Shown here piece after piece: positions 22,252-34,833 of a stretch of DNA of 64,000 bases; the first letter of the stretch is position 1; every line of letters starts with the position of its first letter. The notes below the pieces were generated by a model that saw nothing but the letters and a program-made list of their open reading frames with translations, did no database searches and had not been told where the DNA came from. The stretch lies in contig NC_066852.1 in assembly GCF_001640805.2 (NCBI RefSeq), positions 12,054,194-12,118,193 of the forward strand. Direction: 5' to 3'. Origin of the DNA: Lates calcarifer (Eukaryota > Chordata > Actinopteri > Centropomidae). A program made the translations under genes and the position numbers.

Positions 22252-24650
22252 CATCCTTGCTTGTTTGTATTTTTTTCATGTAACTTTAGATCACTTTTCA
22301 GGATATAAGAATAGATCTGGCACTACTTGGTTGACATCCCTCATTCTTTAGTAGATTTTGTTTGGTATAAGTCTGCATGTCTGTTTCTACTCTTCCAGCT
22401 CACATAGATAACCATTCTGAGTCCCCTGAAAATGGTGCACAGACTATATAGATTCCTACACTGATAGAGAGGACTACACAGACAATCGATATGTATTATG
22501 TCTAAAAGTTCTAAAAACATCCACAGGATGAATGTGGATTGTGTTTGATTAGGGTCCAGTTGAAAAAACACAGACTATTGCTTGTAGGGCAAATTTTAGC
22601 TATTCTCATCAGAGTTGCTCTACTTTAATTAGCTGCATATTTCTATTGAAAGAAGAAGGTAATGCCTTTGCTCACCAGGATCTGTACTTTTCTTTTCTGT
22701 ATTTTCTTGAAAGTCTGAAATTTGGTTACGTCTTTGTTGGTAGCTGTGATGATATGCAATATTTCACAGCCAACAGTTTTCTCAATTAGATTGCTTTAGC
22801 TTTATATAATGTACCAGGGGCTTATAATCCATAGGGCAGACTTAAAAGACTAAATGTTTACTGTTTCTGTCAGTGTTGTGCACCACGTTATTGATTTGCA
22901 ATAGGGCCAATAAAAGATTTTGATGAAAGGCTGCAGCTGAAGGCTATATAAGGATTACAAACAATATTTATAAGGAAGAAGAGAAATAAGAGTTGACATA
23001 TTTGATTGGTTTTACATAATTACATAATTTATACAAATAAACCATCAACATAAATGCATATTCATAATACACACAACCATACAATACATAACAAATAACA
23101 TTGAGGAGATCTTCAGCTTGAGGCTTTAATCCCTCTTATTATTCATTTGGCAATGTGTAACGTAGCTTGCTGAATGCCAACAATATTAATTAAAATTAAT
23201 ATCATTGAATTGAGTGAGCTACATTTATTTTCATTATGTTTACATTTTTATATTGTTTAGTGACATGTTTATGTGATGATGCAACTGAAGCATGATTTAC
23301 AAAGACACCCCTCAGTCTCTCTAATCACCTGTGGGTCAAGTCAGCCTCTTCAGTGACTCTTCTAATGGACTCATTCTCAGATGATGCAATTCTAACTCCC
23401 TGAAGCAAGCAACTTGTTTGTGGGAGGTTTGAGAGCGGGGAAATGGTGTGGTATTCCTTATCACATTCTCCCCACACTCAGCTGGTGGTGCATGTTGACC
23501 AAACTAATAAGACACTTTGCTGTAATAAAGACACACAAGGCATAATCTCAAAATAACCACTAATAGTATGTTTTCTTTCATCTTTTGATGAACCATTCAA
23601 AGGTTATTCATTTAGTTTTTTTTTTCTTTTCATTTTCCATATTTAAGTTTCCCTGCTCAGGGTTATGGGAAGGTTTGAAGCTATCTACACGCTTCGTAAG
23701 CAGAGGGCAGTAAAACACCTTCATAGAGGTTGTTAGAGAAGGGCTGTCAGAGAAGTCATAGGACTTACTGTATGAGTTGAGATAGTATATTCAGTTGACC
23801 ATACAGTCAGTGAACAGAGCAAGATATCTTAAACTACTGGCCATACTGACGTGACATTTGTGTCTGTGGGGATTCCCTGACCTTAAGTATAGTACGGTAG
23901 TTTAATCAGATTTTACCCTTAACCTCCACTGTAGTCCACGTAAAGCTATTATGAGGACTAACAGTAAAATTTCTACAAAATTTGCTGTTGGTTCCAAAAC
24001 AATTAGTCCTTTTTTATGAACCTCTGACTTTACCCCCACTTTACCTCCACCTGACTCATCATGCAACTCATAAAAATATGACTACAGCAGCAGGCATTAT
24101 AGAGTATTTGTATCTGCCTATTCAAGTTCTTTCTCTGCAGAATCCTTCAGTTTTCTTACTTTAAAAGTATCAACTCTGGCCAAAACTCAGTTGAACAATG
24201 TCATCATAGAGTGGCAACAGTGACAGCACTCTTTATGACAGTGCAGGGATCCTACCATTTGAAGGCAGTGTTGCAGAAACTCATGCAGACTGCTACCCTC
24301 TGGTGGACAAGAAATTATTTTCTACAGTTACGCTGCAGTCTCCTTAAAACCTATAATATTTTAAGTTAATGCCATGATGCCCGTGTGGTTTCTAATAGGA
24401 CGCAAATTTCTTGCAGCTGTGGATGCTGATCTATAGACAGGCGCCTGATTGAATGGAATCTGCTGATCAGAATCCAGTAAAACCGGTCTGCCTCTGTCTG
24501 AGTCAGTGGCTATCTCCATTTTCTCACCATATCTTTGTTAATTATTAATATAAAATGGTTCTTATAAAGTGGTAGATTTTCCCCTAAGCCTTTTATCTGA
24601 ATTCATTAGACTTTAATTATCCATTTCAGAATCATTTTAACCACGGGTGG
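22252..24650. other. Intergenic, AT-rich
   Basis: No gene, RNA or named repeat is supported. The open frames at 22341-22571 (minus) and 23982-24164 (plus) show no domain or splice support. Confidence 0.5.
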
Positions 24651-24699
24651 GCGTGCTAGAGCCATGGAAATCCTAAAGCGTGCACCGCATGGCACTGAG

Positions 24700-25215
24700 G
24701 TCATTGCTGTTTTTCTCCTCCAGGCCGCTGGTGGCGCTGTGAGTGTGGATGCTGCTGAGTCAAGCTGCCAACACACAACGCGAAGAAGAAGCAGGGAGCA
24801 AGAAGCAATAACAAACAAGCCTAGCGACAGCGAGCTAACGCAAGTTGAGGAAATCAAGCATACAGGCAAAGTGTCTCCTTTACGGTTGACTAACATATTT
24901 TTGTTTTATATACTGCTAAACGTGCATGAATCAATGTATACGGGTTGCAAAGAAGACACGGAATAATCTGTCACGGAGACGACTTATCGTAACTGTTATC
25001 TAACGTCTGCTAACATTAGCCCAACGTCAGCTAGCTAACGTTAATCCTTCCTGTCTTTGTCGTTTTCCCGTATATGTTTATAGGATTGTCGACAAAGTGG
25101 GAAGACAAACAACTTTTGCTGATTTTACACGGTGACATGTGAGAGGCCAAAGTGACACAACAGGGATAAGCTTAGACTATAAAATTCACGGTGCCGATAT
25201 TGGCAGAATACTAAG
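24700..25215 (+). promoter_or_regulatory. Probable promoter and 5' leader of rnf167
   Basis: Base composition changes here to more CpG, with GCTAGCTAACGTTA-like words typical of fish gene starts. A usable donor (CTAAG/GTATGT) lies at 25215/25216, and the next exon begins after the acceptor TTTTTGCAG at 26453. The start site is not resolved; the open frames on both strands in 24606-24966 look accidental. Confidence 0.5.
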
Positions 25216-26479
25216 GTATGTACGACACACAGTTAACACCAACAATTTTGATGACTTTCAGTATGGTCTTGTGTTTTTACACAAAGCATAAACAATAACT
25301 GAACTTATAACTAACTGAAATGCTTCTGGAAATCCAATGGGTCAGATCACTTAAACGTGTGTAACAACTCGTCTAAGAGTAGTGAGATAATGTTGTTTCT
25401 CGGGACGTGATGAAAGACACGAATTTCAGGTTTATTATTGCGACAGAATAAACACCAGCGTATTCTTTCTTCATCAGCTTCATGCGGGCGGGCAGCGGTT
25501 TAAGGCATTATTTATATCAGAGTAAACAAGAGACAGTTTATCAGGTTAATAGCTAACTAATGCCAGGTCAGCATTTATAGTCATCGGGCACGTGAACATG
25601 TGAACATTGTGTTAACATCTGTGTTAACAAGCACAAATAACCTGTGCGTTACACGTATCTTACTTTCTCTTAATGCTAAACTCATTTTCTCCTAAAGAGG
25701 TTATTGCCAGATGCATAGAAAATAATCAGTGTTAACCAGAACTAGAGTCAAGGAATGTCAGCATTCTGTTTGTAGCTACATAAGGGCCTCCAAATGTAAA
25801 TTGTGTGTTGATCATGCTTGTGATAAGTCAAACTGATATATGTAAGAGCAGACATAGAGTCTGTAAATTTAGTGTTGTAACATTCATCTGTGGGGACAAT
25901 CTCTAGAACTGGTCCACTTCAACATGTTCTCTTCACATGGGAGTAAAGTACCATCTTGGAACTGAATTATAGTGTAAAATAGTTTTGTTAATAACTTTAT
26001 TTATGAACAATTACTTTATGTGGACTTGGCTACAAGAGTAAAATGGCTGTAGTTGTGGGTTATGCTAAACGTGGGAGGACCTATTAGTGGTAAGAGTGAA
26101 CCAAAGATGATAGCACCATTGACTTTTCCACAGTATTTCCATAATGTTTTATGCAAATGTGTTCTTTTGTTTGTAAAAACCTAGTCTTGAGAGGACATTT
26201 GTATTCTCACAAATTAACACAGAGTGCATGCGTGAATGCATGTCAATGCTGTCAGTATGCAATTCCCTGTTTGCATATTCATGTGCATATTTACACAGCT
26301 CTACTACTTGAATTGTCACTTTGCATTTGTATGTTAATGTCAGACTCTAATCACACTGTAAGATCAGCTTCAGTCTGAGAACTGAAGCATTTTACCATTG
26401 GGATTGATTACTTACCCTTGATTATGATTTGTGTGGTCATATCCTTTTTGCAGTTTAGTGTGACTGTAAGCCATCAAGA

Positions 26480-29136
26480 ATGATGCACCTTGGTGTGTGG
26501 CACTTGGGAGCTCAACTGAATGTCCCCATACTGGTTTTCTGCAGCATACTGGTGCCCTCAACCACACATGCCTATATCTACGCTGTAAGTAATCTAGGAG
26601 ATGTAAATCGTGGACTTTGATAATATGAAGCTGTAAATACAAATCCTCCAATCCTCCTGAAAATGATGGCAGTTCTTACAGTATGTATATATTGTTTTGG
26701 CAGCACTATAGCAATACAACATCCATGTTGTTTGAGGACCTACCTGCCTTGTTTGGATCTCCACTTCCTAAGGATGGACTAATGGTGAGAGCAGAGTACT
26801 GGAGAAAGGATGCATTCAGTAAAACATTGGTCAGAGTCTTTTATAATGATTTTTTTTTCTTTCTGTGAAAGGGAATTTTGGTGGTGTCCCGTCCACTGAA
26901 TGGCTGCACAGCAATAGACCCCCCTCCCCCGTTGCCACCATCTTATGATGCAAATACCACCAAAATCATTGTTCTTATCAGACGCTATGACTGCAATTTT
27001 GATATAAAGGTCAGTAATGTTTTAGTGACAATGAGTACATTACAGTGTCTGTGAAGCAGAGCAGTCTAATGCGAGGATTTGGTTTTTCAGGTATTGCACG
27101 CACAGCAGGCAGGATACAATGCTGCAATCATTCACAACATGTACTCAGACACTCTGCTCAATATGAACTACAGCAACGGTAATTCTCCATTATGTGTACA
27201 CAAGTACAAGCTTTGCATGCTCTCACTCTCCTAATAAAATGCCTAAAATTTAAATGTTGTTGTTTCTTTTATTTCCAGACACTATTGCAGAGGAAATTGA
27301 GATCCCTTCAGTTTTTACCAGCTACTATGCCTCCCAAATTCTCAGGAATTTCATAATTCCAGAACAGGGGTAAGTAAAAACATTGAACATTTCTTAGAAA
27401 CAAATCCATGAAATAATTTTTCCAAACGGTAATCACCAAACCAGACTTTCATGGTCAGCATTGGGTTTTCACAGACCAACAAGAATTTTAAGTGCTAGTG
27501 ATTCAGGGTAAAGTTTGTGGGTGATTCATTGTTTCTATTCTTTGCCTGCAGGGCCTATGTGATCCTCAAGCCAGAGTTTGCTTTTCCACTCTCGTACTAC
27601 TTGATTCCCTTTACTGGAGTGGTCGGCATGATCATTCTTGTGATGTGTGTTATCTTTGTGAGTATGATGTGATGTCTCGTTTGGTGTTTATTCAATATGT
27701 GGAACATTGTTGTATATATCTTTTGGGAGTTTGAGGTTACAGTTAGAATTAAAAGGGCAATTGTGAAATCACTTGTTTACATTATAATTGGACTATGGGT
27801 GTGGTGAGCGTTGAGCAGGCTTTTGAGACCTCATAGTGTTTCAGACAAGCCAGAGCCAGTCAATGTTCCTCTTCCTGTGCTGTATTTGTTCTGTAGACAC
27901 ATCTGTTTATGAAGTTTAACTCCCTAAAAACGTGTCCTCTAAAATATCTTCCCACTAACTGACTTATAGTGAGGGCTGTATGGTCCTGCATGGATGCAAG
28001 AAACAAATCCATATTGAATGTTAGTATAGTTCTCATGCCATCAGTAACATTGTCTTTTTGTATTGTTCAGATCATACGATGTGTACGCTACAGAAAAAGG
28101 CTGAGGAAAAATCGTTTGTCCAAAGAACAGCTGAAGCGGATTCCAACCCACAGGTTCAGTAAAGGTAACAAGATTCAGTTGTTTTCACCTGTTTCACAAT
28201 TACTGCAATACATTATTGTTTAGAACACTGAAAACCAATGTGAATTTGAAGTCCATAAATTTTCTTCTATTTGTGGAGGTTTAGAACAGGCTTAGGCTGA
28301 AGTGTGACTCATTTGTAGATTAGAAAACAGCTGGAGAATTTAAATTGACAGTAATAGTAATTCACTTAAATTTGAAAGCTTTAAGTCAATAAATGTTCTC
28401 TGCTGTTTCAGGGGATGACTATGATCTGTGTGCAATATGTTTGGATGAGTATGAAGAAGGAGACAAGCTGCGAGTTCTACCTTGTTCTCATGGTAAATAT
28501 TTAAGATGTTGTTATTATATTATTATGAAGTTTGAATGTTATGGTACATTGGAAAAACACTGCAGGATATGTGCCTGTGCCACCTGGACACCTCAGTCAG
28601 TGTTTGTACCAGCTCTGTGTTAGATTCTGAGCATGTGTTTATTCACACTCTACTGCTGGACCAGTCATTGTCCTTTGACATTTCTTACTTGAGTTTCTTC
28701 TTGCTTTTCAGCCTACCACTGCAAGTGTGTAGACCCATGGCTCACACAGACCAAGAAGACGTGTCCTGTGTGCAAACAGCGCGTCACTCGAAACAACCCA
28801 GAGCACTCCGAGTCCGAATCAGAGGAGGAAACTGGAGGACGCGGGGAGGAAGAAGGAACAGAGGGCGAGGCGGACTCAGAGCGCACTCCTCTGCTTCGGC
28901 CCTCCAACCCGGGGTCCCCCTCAGGGAGTCCAGGGGCCTATTCGGCTACCACCACCACCACCACTGCCCAGTGCCTCGCCTCGCCCGCACACTGCGACTC
29001 TCCCATCCTGGGTTATGAAGGCTACTACTCCCCCCAGGAGGACACGGACTCAGACAGTGACGATATGGGAGAGGACAGGCACCACAGTGATGACGACACT
29101 GCTCAGCTCATTGGTAGGGATAGAGTGGAGGTCTGA
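26480..29136 (+). CDS. rnf167: E3 ubiquitin-protein ligase RNF167
   Basis: Nine coding exons: 26480-26584, 26704-26784, 26872-27009, 27091-27178, 27279-27369, 27552-27657, 28071-28164, 28412-28492, 28712-29136; 402 residues. Order: signal peptide (about 1-31); lumenal protease-associated domain (about 45-170) with N-glycosylation sites; transmembrane helix about 180-202 ([11 protein letters not shown] start); basic juxtamembrane segment; RING-H2 about 241-285 with pattern CAICLDEY...CSHAYHCKC...CPVC, all eight zinc ligands present; acidic Ser-rich tail. An endosomal/lysosomal membrane ligase that ubiquitinates membrane-traffic cargo (family knowledge). I choose RNF167 over its paralog RNF13 because of the [15 protein letters not shown] and SERTPLL stretches. 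Two ATGs in tandem start the frame at 26480. A noncoding leader exon begins at 26454 or earlier. Confidence 0.93.
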
Positions 29137-31375
29137 TGGCCAGAGCTTAGCTGCAATGAGATTACTTAGTTTTACTTAAAAACAAAGAAAAGAAGGTCCA
29201 TCTGTTATCAGGCGTGCTGTCATCACACCGTTACATTAAAATAGTTTGCAGATTTGTGGTTAGCTAGACATTTAGGATTCTTCTGATTGTAACAGAATCT
29301 TTTACTCAGCCAGAGGACGTCTCCTTGTTAGTGTCAAAGCACATGCAGCACCTGCATTGATCAGTTTTACCAAAATCCAACACTGAGCATCAAACCCTAA
29401 ACTTCTATACTCACATTCACTCCAGTACTCCTCTATTTGCCTCTAGGCCTCCTTTTTTAATGTATATTGTAATTCATAACTTGTCCACACCACATGACCT
29501 AACCACTAGTGCTGCACAAAATGATTGGGCCAATTAAATGTCTGTTTAGGTAAGAAAATGACTCAAGTGTAACCAAACAGAATGAATTCTGTGCTGACAT
29601 TTTAATATGATCCTCTAGATTCTCTATGTGAGATTTAAGTTGGGTTAGTGCAGTTTGAAGAGTCTTTTGTATTAATCATAACTGTATCTGACAGTCCTTT
29701 TAAACAAACTTTTAATTGTTTCCTAACAAGGATGTGCAAAGGGTGGGGGGAAGTGTTTGTCTTTTTATTTTTTAATCCCTTTAGCTTTCTTTCTTTCTTT
29801 TTTTTTTAAATGTTTTAAAGCTACATTTCAGTTTTTTTGAAATGTCAAGATTTTTCTCATATTCCACAGTAAAATACACTAAAATAGAATATTGCAAACA
29901 TGTTACACATTTATGCTGCTTTTACATGGTTATTGATATGACTGTGTGGTCAGTTTAAGGAAAAAATATTTTAGCTTTATCCAGTTTGTCAAGTTGAACA
30001 AACTCAGGTTTTTAGCAACAAACTAAAGGTCAGTGGATATTGTAAATGAACCACATAGTGAGAATTAATATGTTTTGGTCCTAGAAATAGTTTTAGTTTT
30101 TTTCAGTAAACTGCAGATTCATGAATAATTAATGAATTTGTTTTTATACACAGTAGAATGATATTATGTTGAATTGTGGGACCCTGGAGGTGTTTTTAGG
30201 AAAAAAAGAGCATTGCCTTACATTGGCCTTGGTGTACATGTGTATGTTCAATTAAATGTATGGAAATTGAAGGGACAGGATTCACACTCCTTTGTTTTCC
30301 TCTCATCTAGCTGTATTTAATACTCCTGATGAGACTGCTTTGATCTTGTACCCTGGTTCTGAATATTAACTACATATTAGTTTTATCGTGACAAACAAGG
30401 AGGAAAAAGCCTGTGTTTGCACGTTTTGCTAACTTAATCATGCTTGACTTGCACCTGAAAATTTGGACAAGCTCAGCAGCTGTCAAATGAGATATGATTT
30501 CTTCTACTTTCTCTCTACTTTATGAAATGACCTGAGTGGGGCTGATGCTGTTGATTTGTATAAAGAGCACAACAAATAAGAACCTTGAAGAGTTGTTTCA
30601 GCCAAACTGCTTTATTGCTCTAAATAAATGTACAGTGTTTAACTTGATCTAAGATCAGAAATTCATAACTGGAATTATTGTTTTTAATTTTTGATAAACT
30701 TATGGGGTATGGAAACTTTATATTTAAGTACTGTACACTCCCTTTTTGCTGAGATGTGACATGTGATCAGTGTTTCCTCTGTATTCATTCTATAATCCGC
30801 CACCATGATGAGAGAAAAGTTTAAATCAGAATTGTTATTTTATGTTATTGTCATCAATTGTTTCAAGAATTATTTTATCATTTAACATGTCCTACACCAC
30901 ATCAAATAGCTGATCAAATGTACTCCTCCCCCAAACACCACAACTGCATATGAAAATAGAGGAAACACTGCACATGATGTATATAAATTCTGTGTCTGAG
31001 GATTTGTTGCATTTTCGTGTTGGAGTGTTAGCGCGGGGAAATCAGTAGGACTGTAAAATGACAACATTCCATCTTTATATTTTACTGCTGATTGATTAAA
31101 AGACTCCTCACTGTCAGGTTAAATTGGGATTTGTTGGCAATAGTCTGTATTGTAAAATAGAACAGCTGTTTTCCTGTATTTGCAGTATGCTTCAAATCTC
31201 TTTCATACTGTAATTGTTTTTTGTTTGTTTTTTGCTCTATCTGTCTCTATTTTAGAGACTGTTAACTGAAGCACATGGAGAAATATAATACCCTAATTAT
31301 ATTTTTTCCTTCTTTTAGAATGTGCCTAGTTTATCACACTTAAATAATAAATGTACAGTGTCAAGTATAATTTTC
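29137..31375 (+). other. rnf167: rnf167 3' UTR
   Basis: No coding signal. Two candidate poly(A) signals, AATAAA at 30623-30628 and 31346-31351, each embedded in the same word AATAAATGTACAGTGT, suggest alternative 3' ends. It contains T-rich runs and AT-rich stretches. The end position is inferred. Confidence 0.5.
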
Positions 31376-32476
31376 ATGTATAACGCAGGTTTGAAAAGCT
31401 GTAGGGTATCTAAACACAGTCTATGGAAAGCTGCTTTTAATGTATGAAGATTAAATGACATGGAAATGGGACTATGGTGCCATTTGTTTGTCTAGACAAG
31501 AGGAAATTAAGTAACACTTTCCTTACAAAGGTCCATTGACATACATAATAATTCTTAAAGCTATGATAAATCAAATTGATATATTATTGAATTTAATATA
31601 TAAATATATTAAATTACATTTTACACCAAAGGATCTTATGCTCTGAATCCACTAAGTTCATAGTCAAACCTTTGCTGTATGTTACAGCAACGTTTTGTTT
31701 TATAAATACGACAGTTTGTGCTGATGAGTGAAGGTGTTCTTATATTTTGACTGGTAATGAGTACGAATTTTTTTTTTTTTTTTACGTTTTTAGATAATTA
31801 TCTCCTTCACCTTCGGTTCCCAGTGTGTTGAGCCATAATGCGGCACATGTGGTTTCATTAATAATAGTGAAAAGACATAAGCTTCTGTAAAAGCAAGGCT
31901 CACCTAACAAAATGTTCTGGCAACTAATCTGTGGTTTTTGATCCTGTTGGCATGAGGGTCACATTAATCTGTGCAACTGCAGAATTTTGAATCATAGAAA
32001 AAAAGAGGTTACATTATTAATACTTTTGTCTTTTCAGACCTGTTTCACTGACATGGCCAGGAACCATGTTGCCTGCCTTTGAGTGTAATGGTGATTCAGG
32101 AGTTCCCACAGGTGATGAATTTAGTCCTTTTAATCCTTCCTAATAAGCTCCACGTCTTTTCAGTTTCACCATTTCATGTGCCTTTAATAAAACCACCTGC
32201 TGCTTTGAATAAAATACAGTTTGTATGTGAGCTGAATGAACCTTGAATAACTCCAGATATAAGGAAGTCGCGCGTAGGTTTGCCATTGGCTGGATTATGG
32301 CATGTGTGGAACTATGGGCTAATGTGTTTCTTTAAGTTTGTTCCATACAAGCTGAGAAACAAATATGGTGACACAGTGACATGACATCACATAAGTGAGT
32401 CCCTAAAGCAGGAAACCTTCAGCATTATCATAAATATATGACCTTTCACTGGATACAAATGCAGTTGTGAGGAAAG
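31376..32476. other. Intergenic between rnf167 and the peptide gene
   Basis: AT-rich with a poly-T run at about 31769-31783. No gene is supported. Bases just before 32477 should hold the promoter of the next gene; no clear core element was seen. Confidence 0.45.
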
Positions 32477-33384
32477 ATGCCTGGATCACCACCATCATTC
32501 TCCTCTGTGCTGAGATTGTCTCTCCTGCTATTCGTGACAATATCTTTATTTTTGCTGGTAGATTGCAAAGAGACCGCTCAAGACCACAATAAGGTAAGGT
32601 AAAATAAACACAGAAATAATTACATTTATATAGCTGTTTATTTTACATTTGCTACATTTCATTACTGAAATTTCAATCATAATGATTATTTAAATGTACT
32701 ATTAATCACTGACATTATATTTTAATATGTATTTCCAAAAAACTTAAAATATATTGCATGTAAACTAATGTGGAGAAATATTATTTAAATTAATCATTCA
32801 AATGGAGCATGACAGCTTACATCGGTGTTGTGTTTTGAATGTCGAATGAAACTAAATCACTTAGTTGTAGTAAGGGTATTTTAATAATGAAGATTTGCAT
32901 TACTATTGTCACTAAGTTTGTATAGCACTGCTGTCTTTTATAAAGCATAAATAACAAATGTCACTGTATGGGTTGGAGAGCAATATGCAATGTATCACAA
33001 TGGCATCATGTACAATTATAAATTAAGTTGTCCAAAGTGAGAGGTTCAAGAATGTCTCTAAACTGTCAAGTATTTTTCCTAAAATAAATCTGTATTGAAT
33101 TGTCTAAAATAAAGAGGAACTAACACTGTGTACCATGTGAATGTTGATAGGGATTTTACCACCTGATCTCCAGTCCTTTGGAAGCCAATGGGGGACCCGG
33201 AGGAGACTTTGCATTTGGATCCAGAGATGACCACTCTTTCCCACAAGTAGTGGAATCTACATTTATCATGGAGGATGAAGCACAAACTACTGAAGTGTGG
33301 CCACGTGTAATCCTGGATTATATGAGGCAGCAGTTAAGATTCAGAGGACGGACAAAGAAAAGCATGAAAAAAAGATATACTTAG
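32477..33384 (+). CDS. Putative secreted peptide precursor, unrecognised
   Basis: Two coding exons, 32477-32593 and 33151-33384, joined in phase 0 by a 557-bp GT-AG intron; 116 residues. Residues 1-31 form a strong signal peptide (basic/polar start, then LSLLLFVTISLFLLVDC). The rest has no cysteine: a Gly-rich stretch (ANGGPGGDFAFGSRDD), an acidic middle (FIMEDEAQTTE), then an amphipathic, basic tail (VWPRVILDYMRQQLRFRGR followed by TKKSMKKRYT). The tail has dibasic sites and a Gly-Arg that could be a processing/amidation signal. This is the layout of a neuropeptide or hormone precursor, but I do not recognise a family and assign no function. A consistent frame across a good splice junction, plus the signal peptide, argue that it is a real gene. 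A possible ATTAAA signal follows near 33428. Confidence 0.65.
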
Positions 33385-34079
33385 CAGTTTATTGGCTAAT
33401 GGAAGTAAAAGAATATGAGATTAATCTATTAAAAATATTGTTCTGATAGCAAATGCTTTTACTGTGTCTTTTTTTAACACCTGCTCCACAACTCCCCTCA
33501 TCTGCTGTTGAAAAGTAGTTTGGATCATATGAATGCCATGTTTGCTTTAAGATAATATAATAGTACCCAAACTAGTTGTTGTGTATGATATTCTTTATAC
33601 AATTTCAACTGAAACCTGCCGATAAAATTTTCTTCAGCAACAAGTCAAAGCACAATGAGTGTTTTGTGTTATTTTGGCTGATCAGACCACTTTTCTCCGG
33701 AGTTTCATGACCTCAGTAAATTCTCAGCATAACCCCACCCACTGCCTGCACACCTACACCAGACATAGCGACAGTCTCTCTCTGTCAATCGGCTGCTTTA
33801 AGCAGCATGGACATTTTTTTCAAGTATATGATGAATTAATTTGTAAGCAATTTTATTAATGCCTATTTTTATTGTGAATTTGACTATTAATTAATGAAAT
33901 GCTTTACAACAATTTCCATGACACATTTGGTCCTCCACAGTTATGACAAATAAAACAAATATAATTTTCACTTAGTTCTGATGAATAGCTGACACAGGAG
34001 AGACAGTGTGACATAAAGTGATTTTTCAAACCTTGAAGCTACACAGAGGGGGAATACAAGTGAAAGTGAAAAATGAGGG
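33385..34079. other. Intergenic
   Basis: 3' flank of the peptide gene and upstream side of srrt. The open frame at 33659-33859 has no support. Confidence 0.45.
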
Positions 34080-34227
34080 TGTTAAAATTGCGGTTCACAC
34101 TCCAAACCAGTTGGTGTCGCTGATGCTCCGTTTCGATGTTTATCGACCGGTGAACAACATCAAGAAAGAGACGCGGGAGGCGAAAGAGAGGAAGACGAGC
34201 ACGAACATCACCCAAGCTAATAATAAG
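34080..34227 (+). promoter_or_regulatory. srrt: Possible srrt 5' leader exon
   Basis: A purine-rich, CpG-containing stretch (GAGACGCGGGAGGCG at about 34169-34183) with a weak possible donor AATAAG/GTTTTT at 34227. It precedes the srrt start by about 600 bp and is followed by GCTAGCTAACGTAGC-type sequence often seen near fish promoters. Boundaries uncertain. Confidence 0.4.
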
Positions 34228-34833
34228 GTTTTTTAATGCTTCTTTGTATTATGGCGCATTTTATCGACTGCAGTTAAATTGGCAAGACAGCAGGTGTTTT
34301 CTTGTTTATAAACGACTGCTCTATAGCATTAAGACTGACTGCAACACTAACACCAATTTTGTAGCTAGCTAACGTAGCTAGCATATGAGGTAACACTAGA
34401 TAGCAGTAGCGATAGCATTAGCTAACCTACGCTTCAATAATAACGCATTGCCTTTGTTTCGACTTGAGAAGCCACACCTTTAGCCCCATATATATTACAG
34501 TGTCTTATTTTGTAATCTCAAAAGCTATTGATAATTTGGATATTCAAGACTTACTATTAATAACCGCTGTGCGAGACAGAGACCTACCTTAATGTTACCA
34601 TAATCTGCGCAATAGTCTCTCTATACTAGTATCCTCGGTATTCTCACCTTTTGCTGTTTCTCTCTTTATAATCGCATTCATCCACAATCGCTCGGTTACC
34701 TGATCAAGGACCACAATTTAGATTTCATGCAACAGCACTATGCCAGGAATAATGACTAAGCTCACAGTCAGGTTTTTTTTTTATAGTTCAGCCGTGCTCC
34801 ATTGTAACCTAATTTTTTTCTGTCTTCATGGAG

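Noticed and set aside
24285..24310. CTACCCTCTGGTGGAC, similar to a CTCF-type site
   Set aside because: Too many departures from the consensus to call without ChIP data.
24606..24966. Open frames on both strands at the rnf167 promoter
   Set aside because: Overlapping on opposite strands in a leader-like region with no domain; composition effect.
27969..28223. Open frame covering an rnf167 intron and exon
   Set aside because: Only the part after the acceptor at 28070 is coding; the start is intronic.
28536..29018. A 160-residue open frame overlapping the last rnf167 exon
   Set aside because: It runs out of frame through the intron and the RING/tail exon; the supported frame encodes the RING-H2 ligands and has proper splice sites.
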